Positions 42,472 through 52,124 of a stretch of 64,000 nucleotides of DNA are shown in pieces. This DNA comes from an uncultured Aquimarina sp. GTDB taxonomy: Bacteria; Bacteroidota; Bacteroidia; Flavobacteriales; Flavobacteriaceae. Location of the stretch: the NCBI GenBank assembly GCA_947500845.1, contig CANMTP010000018.1, positions 23,010 to 87,009 on the forward strand, written 5' to 3'. A program made the translations under genes and the position numbers. The notes under the pieces were generated by a model. That model was not told the origin of the DNA, made no database searches, and was given only the letters and a program-made list of their open reading frames with translations. The first letter of the stretch is position 1; every line of letters starts with the position of its first letter.

Positions 42472-43821
42472 ATGGAAAAACAAAAAAAGTCCTTCGGACA
42501 ATGGATCAAAACTTCAATCACTGTACGTATGCTTATGGTGGGTATATTAATTTTCACCCTGCTCATCCCCCTATCTTTTATCAAAGATTTGATACGTGAA
42601 CGTGCCTTCAGACAAAAAGCCGTGGTCAAAGAGATCAATCAAAAGTGGGGTAATGAGGTACTGCTCTATGGTCCTGTACTTAAAATACCCTACCAAATAC
42701 ATACTCTTCAGAAAAATTGGAACGAAAAAACAAAATCTTACATTGAAGAGGATCTTATCACGACTAGAAATGCCTACTTTTTTCCGAATACACTAGATAT
42801 CGATACAAATGTCGAATCTGAGACGTTAGGGCGAAGTATTTACGAATCAGTTGTGTATACCGCTTCGATGAAAATAAAGGGTTCTTTTACACCACCGGAC
42901 TTTGGTACTCATGATATTGTTGATAGAGATATTTTATGGAATAAAGCTACGATACTGCTCAACTCTACCAATTTAAAAGGTATAAGAAGTAATCTAGAAT
43001 TGGAAATAGGTGATCAGCCCTATGCTTTGCAGTCGCGATACACCAAAAATTCGTACACCAATAAACTGGAAACCAAATTTCTGAAAGAAAATTCTTTGCC
43101 CAAAGAAAAAGAGATGATGTTTAGCATGGAGTTAGTAATCAACGGAAGTGAACAATTGCGTTTTATTCCGGTAGGTAAAGAAACCGTTATATCAATGACA
43201 TCTAACTGGCCGTCACCCAGCTTTAATGGCAATTATTTACCAGATACAAAAACCAAAGAGATTTCAGAAACCGGTTTTAAAGCAAATTGGAAAGTGTTAC
43301 AAATTAATAGAGAGTTTGAACAGGAGTTTTTTGGTGGTCTTCCCGAAATTGAAGGCTCTGCGTTCGGAGTTAAACTTTTAATTCCTGTTGATGAGTATCA
43401 AAAAAGTGAACGCGCCAGCAAATATGGATATTTAGTTATTGCACTTACCTTTCTGGTATTTTTCTTAATACAAACCATAAGCAAGATTCATATACATCCT
43501 TTTCAATACTTAATGATTGGGTTGGCCCTGACCATGTTCTATACGCTTCTTATTTCGATTTCAGAACATTCAAGTTTCTTTAAAGCCTATATTATCGCAG
43601 GTATAGCTGTAATAAGCTTAATCACTATCTATGCAAAAGCTATTCTTAAAAGCATAAAATTTATGGGATTAATTACCTTATCTTTAACTGCATTATATAC
43701 TTTTATCTTTGTTATTATTCAATTAGAAAACTATGCCTTACTTGTAGGAAGCATAGGATTATTTGTGATTCTTGGGACTATTATGATAATATCCAGAAGG
43801 ATTGATTGGAAAAATGACTAA
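42472..43821 (+). CDS. creD: CreD-family inner-membrane protein
   Basis: A 449-residue protein with an N-terminal helix (LMVGILIFTLLIPLSFI), a large periplasmic domain (about residues 45-310) and five to six helices at the C terminus (from YGYLVIALTFLVFFLI). CreD is a member of the CreBC regulon in E. coli and affects envelope integrity and beta-lactam response; here no CreBC pair is nearby, and the winged-helix gene is a better candidate regulator. It is last in the operon, before a strong terminator. Confidence 0.88.
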   Translation: MEKQKKSFGQWIKTSITVRMLMVGILIFTLLIPLSFIKDLIRERAFRQKAVVKEINQKWGNEVLLYGPVLKIPYQIHTLQKNWNEKTKSYIEEDLITTRNAYFFPNTLDIDTNVESETLGRSIYESVVYTASMKIKGSFTPPDFGTHDIVDRDILWNKATILLNSTNLKGIRSNLELEIGDQPYALQSRYTKNSYTNKLETKFLKENSLPKEKEMMFSMELVINGSEQLRFIPVGKETVISMTSNWPSPSFNGNYLPDTKTKEISETGFKANWKVLQINREFEQEFFGGLPEIEGSAFGVKLLIPVDEYQKSERASKYGYLVIALTFLVFFLIQTISKIHIHPFQYLMIGLALTMFYTLLISISEHSSFFKAYIIAGIAVISLITIYAKAILKSIKFMGLITLSLTALYTFIFVIIQLENYALLVGSIGLFVILGTIMIISRRIDWKND

Positions 43822-43844
43822 CACAGACTATTCAAATAATAGAA

Positions 43845-43881
43845 AAGTCGCGCTTCTAATTTTTGGAAGTGTGGCTTTTTT
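43845..43881 (+). terminator. Terminator of the creD operon
   Basis: AAGTCGCGCTTC pairs with GAAGTGTGGCTT over 12 bp with three G:U pairs that exist only in plus-strand RNA, followed by TTTTTT. Confidence 0.85.
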
Positions 43882-43911
43882 GCCTACTTTTATTTTTCAA
43901 AACGATTTTTC

Positions 43912-44409
43912 ATGAGAAAGAATATTTATGTATCCCTATTATCCATTTTCACCATGTGTTTGATTTCTTGTAAAACAGAAACAAAAAATGAGCAACTAGA
44001 TACCAAAGAAATTACTTTTACAAAAGAAGGTGAGCTTTCATTTTTTGAAGTAAGGGATTCTATTATCAATCCTATCGTCAAATTAGATATTGAAATTGCC
44101 GATGATGAATATCAAATTCAAACAGGCTTAATGTACCGTCAATCTATGCAAGACGACCGTGGTATGTTATTTATCTTCCCCAATGAAGCTCCTCGTTCTT
44201 TTTATATGAAAAATACAGAGTTTGCTCTAGACATTATTTTTATAAATGCCAACAACAAAATAGTGAGTATTCAAAAAAATGCTCAGCCCCTTAATGAATC
44301 TTCTTTACCTTCTGAAGGTCCTGCTCAATATGTTGTAGAAGTAAATGCAGGATTATCTGAGCAATGGAATTTAAAGTCAGGTGATTCCATTTCCTTTATA
44401 AAATTGTAG
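43912..44409 (+). CDS. DUF192 family lipoprotein
   Basis: A 165-residue protein with a lipoprotein signal (IFTMCLISC) and a DUF192 domain (from about residue 55), recognised by the sequence LMYRQSMQDDRGMLFIFP and FYMKNTEFALDIIFINANNKI. Members are small exported beta proteins of unknown function. The gene is followed after 22 bp by the TPR-AraC regulator gene. Confidence 0.87.
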   Translation: MRKNIYVSLLSIFTMCLISCKTETKNEQLDTKEITFTKEGELSFFEVRDSIINPIVKLDIEIADDEYQIQTGLMYRQSMQDDRGMLFIFPNEAPRSFYMKNTEFALDIIFINANNKIVSIQKNAQPLNESSLPSEGPAQYVVEVNAGLSEQWNLKSGDSISFIKL

Positions 44410-44431
44410 CCAAACCACTATTCTCTCCTCA

Positions 44432-46051
44432 ATGCTCAAAAATACCGTATTCATATTATTTCTATTTGTACTGGGAGTTCGAGTTAATGCACAAATATCT
44501 GCAAAAAACACCCCCCAAGAAGAGGTCGAAAGGCTTACGTCATTTCAGGATAAATATTATAAAAAAGGTGACTACGAAAAATTTAAATTGTATACGGATT
44601 CTATCTTACATATCGCGAAAACAAATGACTTCAAAGAGATTGAAATTGATGCTGTCATAAGGCTTGGAGTTTATTATAAGAAAAAGGCAGAATACGATGA
44701 AGCTTTATCCTATTATCTAAAGGCTCTAGAAAAATCGAAAACTATTCCGGATAGTTATAAAAAACAAACTGTAATTTTAATTAACGCCGGTAATATTTAT
44801 AATGTAATTAAGGATACTACAAGGGCAAAAGCTTCTTTTACAGAAGCACTTGGATATATCCAAAAACACAAAGGTCCCGATATTTATAAAATGGCATGTT
44901 ACGTCGGGTTAGGTGGAGTTACTTCGATAAACAAACAGTATGAAAAATCTTTAGATTATCACTTGAAAGCTAAAGAAATCGGTGAAAAACTAAAACGTGA
45001 TGATATCATTATTGCTGCCCTAAATAATATGGCAGACAATTACCTTAATCTGGAAAAATACAACAGCTCCCTGGAAAGTAGTGAAAAAGCCTTGCGTTTG
45101 TATACTAATGAACAATCCTTAGAGAGAAGAGCCCTAAGTCTTTTTCTTAAAGGCGCTGCTTTACTTAAATTAAAAAAATACGATGAAGGTATTGTAGCCC
45201 TGCAAATGGCCCAAGGTATTGCATTTACAAATGAGTATCAAAGTATACAAATGGATACGCACAGAAAATTAGCAGAAGCTTTCGAAGAAAAAGGAGATTT
45301 ACAAAGAGCCAATATAGAATTAAAACAGTATAAAAAATACAAGGAATTATACCTGAAAACATTATCAAAAACAGATAGGGTGCTTATTGAACAAGAACTG
45401 GCGGAAAAGGAAGAAGTGCTGGCTAGATTAAATAATGATATTACCAAATTATCGTCTGAAAAAAAATATTATTTGGTTTTAGGATTGATCTGCATTTTTG
45501 TTCTATCAGGTATATTGTTGTTTTATGTAAAAAGAAACAAACTTACCAAATTAGAAGCAATACAATTGAAAGAAGACAGATTATTGCTAAAAAATGAAAA
45601 TGAAGCTCTCAAAACGAAAATTTATAAGCTCGCAGAACAAAATACTTCTCCTTCAAATTCAAAAGAAAATAACGCTACTTCTTATCAAAAATCGTCGTTA
45701 TCCCAAGAGGATCGTGAACTCTATCTAAAAAGGATTCTTGAATATATGGAAACCGAAAAACCTTTTCTTGATATGGATATTAAACAATCTGATATTGCCG
45801 AAAATCTCTCGATGACTGTCCATCAATTTTCTGAAGTTTTAAATGTTTCCTTAAAAAAGAATTTCAACAATTTTATAAATCTTTACCGTATCAATGAAGC
45901 CAAAAAAATGATGAAAAAACCAGAGTATGAAAACTATAAGATTTTGGCGATAGCTTATGAAGCCGGATTTAATAGCAAAACATCATTTAACCGTGTCTTT
46001 AAACAATTGGTAGGACAAACACCTTCAGAATATAAACAGCAATTTGGCTGA
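44432..46051 (+). CDS. TPR-containing membrane regulator with AraC-type DNA-binding domain
   Basis: A 539-residue protein: signal or anchor (MLKNTVFILFLFVLGVRVNAQ), TPR repeats (about 50-310), a membrane helix (YYLVLGLICIFVLSGILLFYV, about 346-366), a coiled linker and a C-terminal AraC helix-turn-helix pair (about 430-539; IKQSDIAENLSMTVHQFSEVL, ILAIAYEAGFNSKTSFNRVF). The layout, periplasmic TPR sensor linked through the membrane to an AraC domain, is common in Flavobacteriaceae. Ligand and targets are unknown. Confidence 0.87.
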   Translation: MLKNTVFILFLFVLGVRVNAQISAKNTPQEEVERLTSFQDKYYKKGDYEKFKLYTDSILHIAKTNDFKEIEIDAVIRLGVYYKKKAEYDEALSYYLKALEKSKTIPDSYKKQTVILINAGNIYNVIKDTTRAKASFTEALGYIQKHKGPDIYKMACYVGLGGVTSINKQYEKSLDYHLKAKEIGEKLKRDDIIIAALNNMADNYLNLEKYNSSLESSEKALRLYTNEQSLERRALSLFLKGAALLKLKKYDEGIVALQMAQGIAFTNEYQSIQMDTHRKLAEAFEEKGDLQRANIELKQYKKYKELYLKTLSKTDRVLIEQELAEKEEVLARLNNDITKLSSEKKYYLVLGLICIFVLSGILLFYVKRNKLTKLEAIQLKEDRLLLKNENEALKTKIYKLAEQNTSPSNSKENNATSYQKSSLSQEDRELYLKRILEYMETEKPFLDMDIKQSDIAENLSMTVHQFSEVLNVSLKKNFNNFINLYRINEAKKMMKKPEYENYKILAIAYEAGFNSKTSFNRVFKQLVGQTPSEYKQQFG

Positions 46052-46249
46052 TTAAGTTCAACTATTGTTTATAGGGGGCTAATACTTCCAAAATCTTATT
46101 CTTCCACAACTGGTATATATAAATTCTGGTTTTGCTTTCTATAAAAAAGAGTGATCTAACGAAATGAATCAATTATTTTTTCATTACAGCTATACAATTG
46201 TAGTAGTACGCTTTATATTTCACTGCAATCATCTAAAACTACTCAAAAA

Positions 46250-47023
46250 ATGAATCAAAACATCAAAACAGTTGCATATATTGGTTACACGGCAAAAGGT
46301 GTTGTTTATGCGCTAACAGGAATTTTGGCTTTAATGACAGCATTCGACCTTGGAGGACAAAAAGCCGGAAAACTACAAATCATCGAGTTTTTAGAAAATC
46401 AGGCTTTTGGAAAAATAATTTTAGCATTACTCGGAGTCGGACTGGCATGTTACGCATTTTGGAGATTTATGCAAAGTTTAAATGACCCTGAAGGAATTGG
46501 AAACGATGCAAAAGGCATTATAAAGAGAATAAGCTTTTTTATCAGTGGTGCTGTCTATTTGGCACTTGGTATTTATGCGATTATAGAAATTTTTCAGGAA
46601 CAAGGAGGTGGTGGTAGCAAAATGCCTATCGATGGACAATCAGGAAAATATATTCTTATTGCAATTGGTATAGGTTTAGCTATAAAGAGTGTTTACCAAT
46701 TTATCAAAGCAATTAAAGGAGATTTCCTAAATAAATTTAATTTTGGTACTATATCAAGTTCTAAGAAAAAGAGTATCATAAAAAACTTAGGCTATTTGGG
46801 ATTAATTGCACGAGGAATAGTAGTCGGAATCATTTCTTACTTTCTTATTAGAGCAGGTATGGATTTGTCTTCTTCCAACACCATTAAGGGAACCAAAGAA
46901 GCCTTTTCTTTTTTAGAACAAAGTACTTCTGGTCCATGGCTATTTACATTGGTTTCGATTGGTTTATTGTGTTATGGAATTTATATGTTTGCCATGGCAA
47001 AATATAGATCTTTTGATGATTAA
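46250..47023 (+). CDS. DUF1206 membrane protein
   Basis: A 257-residue protein built of three repeats, each with two membrane helices and a conserved AYIGYTAKGVVYALTGI-like start (also RISFFISGAVYLALGIYAI and NLGYLGLIARGIVVGIISY). This is DUF1206. Function unknown. A strong bidirectional hairpin follows. Confidence 0.87.
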   Translation: MNQNIKTVAYIGYTAKGVVYALTGILALMTAFDLGGQKAGKLQIIEFLENQAFGKIILALLGVGLACYAFWRFMQSLNDPEGIGNDAKGIIKRISFFISGAVYLALGIYAIIEIFQEQGGGGSKMPIDGQSGKYILIAIGIGLAIKSVYQFIKAIKGDFLNKFNFGTISSSKKKSIIKNLGYLGLIARGIVVGIISYFLIRAGMDLSSSNTIKGTKEAFSFLEQSTSGPWLFTLVSIGLLCYGIYMFAMAKYRSFDD

Positions 47024-47061
47024 CAGTATTCATTTTTTATTTTGCCAAAAAGTACATCAAT

Positions 47062-47096
47062 AAAAAATCCGTCTCGAAAATCGGGACGGATTTTTT
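47062..47096. terminator. Bidirectional terminator between DUF1206 gene and secDF
   Basis: AAAAAATCCGTC(t)CGA and TCG(g)GACGGATTTTTT form a long stem around AAA with T-runs on both strands, 39 bp after one stop codon and 25 bp from the other. Confidence 0.85.
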
Positions 47097-47120
47097 ATCA
47101 TATTAATTCAAAAAAGAGGA

Positions 47121-50100
47121 TTACTTCTTCTCTTTAATTTCTTTTTCTTTTGTTTTTAAACCTACTTTCCGTACCGTATCATGCATTATCGGCGTTGCAA
47201 TAAACAATGAAGAGTAAGTACCAATGAGTACCCCAATAATAAGAGAGAACATAAATCCTCGAAGGGGTACAGCAAATATAAATATCGCAACAAGTACTAA
47301 TAAAGTAGTCAAAGATGTATTCAGCGTACGGCTTAAGGTACTGTTTAAAGCTCCATTCACATTTTTATCTAGTGGCCACGTAGTATGTTCTGCAAAGAAT
47401 TCTCTAATTCTATCAAATACTACAACCGTATCATTCAGAGAGTACCCGATCACAGTAAGTATTGCAGCGATGAAAGCTTGATCGATTTCCATATTGAACG
47501 GCATGAATTTCCACGTAAGTGAAAATACACCCAGTACTACCAAAACATCATGAAATACTGCCGCAACAGCACCCAAACTAAATTGCCATTTTCTAAATCG
47601 CAATAGAATATATAAGAATACCACTATTAATGATGCTAGTACAGACCAGAACGCAGCTTGCTTAATATCATCTGCGATAGTCGGTCCGACTTTCATAGAA
47701 GACATAATTCCTACTTGCTTATCTTCATCGCCGTTAGCAAATTCATCATAAGTCAAGCCTTCTGTTAGATAAGGCTTCAATGCTTCAAATAATTTATTTG
47801 AGATTTCTGTATCTATAGCATCTCCAGTTTCATTAACTTTATATTTGGTCGTAATTTTCAACTGATTGTTTGCTCCAAGAGTCTTTGCTTGAGCACTTTC
47901 GAATACTGCCACAAGGTCTTTCTCTACAGTTGTTGGTACAACATCTTTAGCAAAGCGTACTGTATACGATCTTCCTCCCACAAAATCAACACCATAGTCT
48001 AGGTTATTGGTAAACAAAGAACCAACACCGGTAAGAATAATAATCCCAGAGATAACATAGGCGATCTTACGCTTTTTAAGGAAGTCGATATTTACATTCT
48101 TAAATAAATTTTTGGTAGCTCCTGTAGAAAACATAAGCTCTTTACCATTTCTACCGTATCCATCGATAAATAATCTAGTAACAAATATGGCTGTAAATAA
48201 TGAAGTAAGAATACCAATTAATAAGGTAGTAGCAAAACCTTTAATAGGTCCCGTACCAATTACCAATAGAATTAAACCTGTAAGTCCTGTAGTAATATTA
48301 GCATCAAGGATCGATGATAATGCATTGTTAAATCCATCTTTTATTGCATCGGCTTGAGACTTCCCTTTAGAAAGCTCTTCTCTAATTCTTTCAAATATTA
48401 ACACGTTGGCATCTACAGACATACCAATAGTAAGTACGATACCTGCGATTCCAGGTAGTGTCAATACAGCTTTTAATCCGGCTAACACCCCAAAAATAAA
48501 TAAAATATTCACTACTAAGGCAACATCGGCAAAAGCACCTGCCTTACCATAATAGAATATCATCCAAATCAAAATAAGTACCAAAGCTATAGCAAAAGAC
48601 ATAATACCACTATCGATTGCTTCTTGTCCAAGTGAAGGTCCAACAACCTCACTCTGGATGATGTCTGCAGATGCAGGAAGCTTACCAGCTCTCAACACGT
48701 TTGCTAAATCCTGTCCTTCTTCAATAGAAAAATCACCGGTGATTTCACTTCTCCCTCCAGGAATTCCGTTAGGATCACTTACTCCAGGTGCAGAATACAC
48801 GATATCATCAAGAACAATGGCAATCTGACTTTGTTGTGCTGCAGCTCTTTTGGTCATTTCTGCCCACTTCTTGGCTCCTTTACCATCCATTTGCATGGTT
48901 ACTGCTACTTTACCAACTTGATTATAATCTTGTCGCGCGTCTGTGATCACTCCACCACTCAATTCTGGTTCGCTATCACGATTTCCCTTAATTGCATATA
49001 AATCTAAAATTTCAGAATCTTTAACCGGTTTCCCCCAGGCAAATTTAACATATCGCTGTTCTGCAGGGAGTAATGCTCTAACCTTTGGATCGTTTAGATA
49101 TGCCATTATTTGATCTGCATTCTTTTTAAGCGCCTGAAGGATTACTGGTCCACCCTGTCCTCCTTGACCTATTATTAAATCAAATATTGGGTTTACCTGT
49201 GTCTCAACATCTGTAGAATCATCTGCATCCTCAAGTAGATTTTCGATTGCAGCGTCTTCATCAGTTTTAGTAGTATCAACCTGGGTAGAGTCTAAAACGA
49301 CTTCGTTTGTTTCTTTTACCTGAGTTTTATTCTTTTCGAGTTCTTCCTTCAACAGGTTATTGGCCGGAACCAAAAACGAGTAGAAAATCTCTTCCATTTT
49401 ATACACATCCCAGAATTCTAATTGAGCGGTACTTTGTAACAGTTTCCTTACTCTGTCTACATCTTTTGCTCCTGGAAGTTCTACCAAGATACGGCCAGAC
49501 TCTCCTAGACGTTGTATGTTGGGTTGTGTCACCCCGAATTTATCAATACGCTTACGTAATACTTCAAAAGCAGAAGTTACAGACTCATCAATTTTTCTTC
49601 TTAGAACAGGTTTCACCTCTTCATTGGTCATATCATAAATGATATCATCACTTAGATTTTTATTTGCAAAAATATCTGGTGAAGCCAATTTTGCATCAGG
49701 AATCTTTTCGAACTCGGTAAAGAAATCTTCAATGTAGGTATTCTGACTATTTTTTTGTAGCTCATCTGTAGCAAGCAACGCCTGATTGAATGAAGGATCT
49801 TTCGAATTATTGGAAAGCCCTTTTAAAATATCCTTTACAGAAATCTGAAGAATTACATTAATTCCTCCTTTAAGGTCTAGACCTTTATTAAGTTCTTTAT
49901 CCTTTGCATCATTATAAGTGATCCCGGCAATAATTTCCTCTTTACCGATAGAATCCAGATATTCACTTTTTGCAGTTTCTCTCAATTTGGAGTAATTCTC
50001 TACACTTTCAGCATACTTTTGTTGTGCGTAGACTTCAGCTTCTTTCTCTTTGGTGTAGGCTAGATATGTATATGATAGCTGGTACACACATACCAATCCG

Positions 50101-50141
50101 AATAGGATCGCAAACACTCTAACAAGTCCTTTGTTTTGCAT
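47121..50141 (-). CDS. secDF: Protein translocase subunit SecDF (fused)
   Basis: A 1006-residue fused SecD-SecF protein that uses the proton gradient to help export through SecYEG. SecD part: helix 1 (about 8-26), periplasmic P1 domain (about 60-520, with RKRIDKFGVTQPNIQRLG, VYSAPGVS, ITGDFSIEEGQDLANVLRAGKLP), then five helices (IGMSVDANVLIFERIREEL). SecF part from about residue 670, with DYGVDFVGG and GYSLNDTVVVFDRIRE. An acidic insert (VDTTKTDEDAAIENLLEDADDSTDVE) lies near 285-315, typical of Bacteroidota. The two genes upstream encode P1-related proteins. Confidence 0.95.
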   Translation of the reverse strand: MQNKGLVRVFAILFGLVCVYQLSYTYLAYTKEKEAEVYAQQKYAESVENYSKLRETAKSEYLDSIGKEEIIAGITYNDAKDKELNKGLDLKGGINVILQISVKDILKGLSNNSKDPSFNQALLATDELQKNSQNTYIEDFFTEFEKIPDAKLASPDIFANKNLSDDIIYDMTNEEVKPVLRRKIDESVTSAFEVLRKRIDKFGVTQPNIQRLGESGRILVELPGAKDVDRVRKLLQSTAQLEFWDVYKMEEIFYSFLVPANNLLKEELEKNKTQVKETNEVVLDSTQVDTTKTDEDAAIENLLEDADDSTDVETQVNPIFDLIIGQGGQGGPVILQALKKNADQIMAYLNDPKVRALLPAEQRYVKFAWGKPVKDSEILDLYAIKGNRDSEPELSGGVITDARQDYNQVGKVAVTMQMDGKGAKKWAEMTKRAAAQQSQIAIVLDDIVYSAPGVSDPNGIPGGRSEITGDFSIEEGQDLANVLRAGKLPASADIIQSEVVGPSLGQEAIDSGIMSFAIALVLILIWMIFYYGKAGAFADVALVVNILFIFGVLAGLKAVLTLPGIAGIVLTIGMSVDANVLIFERIREELSKGKSQADAIKDGFNNALSSILDANITTGLTGLILLVIGTGPIKGFATTLLIGILTSLFTAIFVTRLFIDGYGRNGKELMFSTGATKNLFKNVNIDFLKKRKIAYVISGIIILTGVGSLFTNNLDYGVDFVGGRSYTVRFAKDVVPTTVEKDLVAVFESAQAKTLGANNQLKITTKYKVNETGDAIDTEISNKLFEALKPYLTEGLTYDEFANGDEDKQVGIMSSMKVGPTIADDIKQAAFWSVLASLIVVFLYILLRFRKWQFSLGAVAAVFHDVLVVLGVFSLTWKFMPFNMEIDQAFIAAILTVIGYSLNDTVVVFDRIREFFAEHTTWPLDKNVNGALNSTLSRTLNTSLTTLLVLVAIFIFAVPLRGFMFSLIIGVLIGTYSSLFIATPIMHDTVRKVGLKTKEKEIKEKK

Positions 50142-50367
50142 TATTTACTTTTTTGGCCAAATCTTTTAATGAGTAATCATAAAATTTACTCTGGATCTGA
50201 CAATTATTTTTAATTATTTAAAACTGTAATTGAGCTTTATCATACTAAAGACATAAGCTACATTTAAAGGTTAAAATGACTTTCAAAAGCTAGAATCGCT
50301 CTTCTTTTTCAACCTTTAATAAAAAATGATTGATTTTCAGGAATTTCTTAAAAGCTCTGAATTCCAA

Positions 50368-50988
50368 CTAAGCTATTGGTCCAGCTCTTACTTCTGGTAT
50401 ATTATGTGAAGTATTATCTATTGCTAATGCAATATTTGTATTAACTTTTTGGGCTACTTTTATAAGCCTACTTATATCCTCGACCTTATTATAAGGAACA
50501 ACACCAAACGAGTAAAAGTTTGAATACTCACCTCGTTTCTGGTTAACCTCTGATACATATATCCCATTAAAGTCAGTATTGAAATCTGTACCTTTTTGAA
50601 TTTCATAAACATCAAGATGGTAATCTTTCGAGTTTTTATCTGAAGGATACTTGTCGTCATTTTTGTGATGATCATAAACAGTGTGCCCGAGTGCTACATT
50701 TTGTTCTTCAAAAAGTATACTTTTTATAACCTCAACATCTGAGTCGCTGTAATATGCAATTTTGAGAGTATTGTTTTTTAATCCCTCTGATATTCTAATG
50801 TTTCTAATCCCAAGAGATTGTAAATGTCCTTTTACGTTTGTAATCGTATTTTGGGCTTCTGTAGAAGTGACATCAATTGTAACAAACTCTAGTACAATTT
50901 CCTGATTAGGTACAACAGTTTGCTGCTGCATAATGACAAGCAGTGCCAATGCAGTGATGAAAATCCCGAAGTACCATTTTTTCTTCAT
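50368..50988 (-). CDS. Uncharacterised membrane-anchored protein, possibly SecD-P1-like
   Basis: A 206-residue protein with one N-terminal helix (MKKKWYFGIFITALALLVIM). No family recognised with confidence. Residues LGIRNIRISEG ... NTLKIAYYSDSDVEVIKSIL have the same spacing as FGVTQPNIQRL ... RILVELPGAKDVDRVRKLL of SecDF over 34 positions, with shared G, I, D, V and L. This suggests a distant P1-type alpha/beta unit. It lies between the SecD-like lipoprotein gene and secDF, all on the minus strand. Confidence 0.6.
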   Translation of the reverse strand: MKKKWYFGIFITALALLVIMQQQTVVPNQEIVLEFVTIDVTSTEAQNTITNVKGHLQSLGIRNIRISEGLKNNTLKIAYYSDSDVEVIKSILFEEQNVALGHTVYDHHKNDDKYPSDKNSKDYHLDVYEIQKGTDFNTDFNGIYVSEVNQKRGEYSNFYSFGVVPYNKVEDISRLIKVAQKVNTNIALAIDNTSHNIPEVRAGPIA

Positions 50989-51110
50989 GGCGCAAATATA
51001 AAAAATTAAAACTGCTTTTCTAAGGTCTTCAAATAAATATGCATTGTAATCTATTGCATACTACAAACCGACTAAAAAGAAATAACTTGAAGTCAAATTG
51101 ACCCTAATCA

Positions 51111-52058
51111 TTATTCTTTTAACTTTTCTACTGTAACCTCTAACAAGCTCATTTTTGGAAGAACCCCAGAATTTAGAATGTTTGCTAGATCCTGTGCCTG
51201 TTCTACGGTAAAATCTCCAGAGATTTGTGACATTCCTCCAAAAATAGGTCCAGATGATACTCCTGGAGCACTATACACCTTATCATCAATCCCCATAGCT
51301 ATTTGTGATCTTTGCTCAAACACCCTACCCGTCAAATCCTCCCAAATCTTTGATCCTTCTTCATTCATCATTATGGTTATTATAGGTCTTGCCAACTGAT
51401 CAAACTCTTGACGAGCTTGTTTAACGACCTCACCACTTAACGCTGGTTTTCCTTGTTTATTGAGCTTAAGAGCATATAAAGGAATATCACCATTTTCTAT
51501 TGGTTTTATACCCCACAAAAACTTGGTATATCTTTTCCCATTTGGAAGTTTAGATGCTGCGCTTTTTAAAGACAAATATGTATTTACCGCAGACGTATCT
51601 TTTTCTGAAACATTAAAAAGGATTGCGTCACCTTGATAACCCCGACTTTTAATCAAATCGAACAACGGATCCTCATTCTTATCTTCTTCTTTAGCCAATG
51701 TATTTACTTCTGCTATAAAGTCCATCATTTCATCTAGATGGTATACTTCATAAAACTTAAGTTGACCTTGATTGATGATCAAATCTGTAATTCTCTTTGA
51801 GCTGTAATGAGTAGCAGCTTCGAGGTAGATTTGATTTTTTCCATGTACTCGCTCCAGCCGATTAATCATTGCAACTTTATGAATTCTTTTACTTAAAGTT
51901 TCTATAATGCTATCGATTTTTTCATCTGACTTCAACATTTCATCATATGCGATGTTTACTCTAAGTATCTTGTCAGGTTTATGTCCTGAATTACAAGATG
52001 AAATAGCCCAAACAATAATGGTCAAGAATAAAAATTTGAAGAAACTCTTTATGTACAT
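51111..52058 (-). CDS. Stand-alone SecD periplasmic-domain lipoprotein
   Basis: A 315-residue protein with lipoprotein signal (FLFLTIIVWAISSC); start ATG 52058, because the longer frame begins with GTG inside the mdh terminator. From about residue 30 on it aligns with the P1 region of SecDF: SKRIHKVAMINRLERVHGKN, FYEVYHLDEMMDF, FDLIKSRGYQG, KRYTKFLWGIKP, ALSGEVVKQARQEFDQL, SQIAMGIDDKVYSAPGVS, ISGDFTVEQAQDLANILNSGVLP. It stops where SecDF enters its second membrane helix and keeps no helices of its own. It should sit on a membrane from the periplasmic side. Function is not known. Confidence 0.85.
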   Translation of the reverse strand: MYIKSFFKFLFLTIIVWAISSCNSGHKPDKILRVNIAYDEMLKSDEKIDSIIETLSKRIHKVAMINRLERVHGKNQIYLEAATHYSSKRITDLIINQGQLKFYEVYHLDEMMDFIAEVNTLAKEEDKNEDPLFDLIKSRGYQGDAILFNVSEKDTSAVNTYLSLKSAASKLPNGKRYTKFLWGIKPIENGDIPLYALKLNKQGKPALSGEVVKQARQEFDQLARPIITIMMNEEGSKIWEDLTGRVFEQRSQIAMGIDDKVYSAPGVSSGPIFGGMSQISGDFTVEQAQDLANILNSGVLPKMSLLEVTVEKLKE

Positions 52059-52074
52059 AAATTTTTGATTAAAA

Positions 52075-52096
52075 AAAGCCACAATGAAGTGGCTTT
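52075..52096 (-). terminator. mdh terminator
   Basis: On the minus strand AAAGCCAC-TTCATT-GTGGCTTT is followed by TTTT, 29 bp after the mdh stop codon. Confidence 0.85.
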
Positions 52097-52124
52097 AATA
52101 ACTATTTGTTAGATATTTTATAAA

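Noticed and set aside
52059..52082. Upstream GTG start of the SecD-like lipoprotein
   Set aside because: It lies in the mdh terminator hairpin and would put residues before a regular lipoprotein signal.
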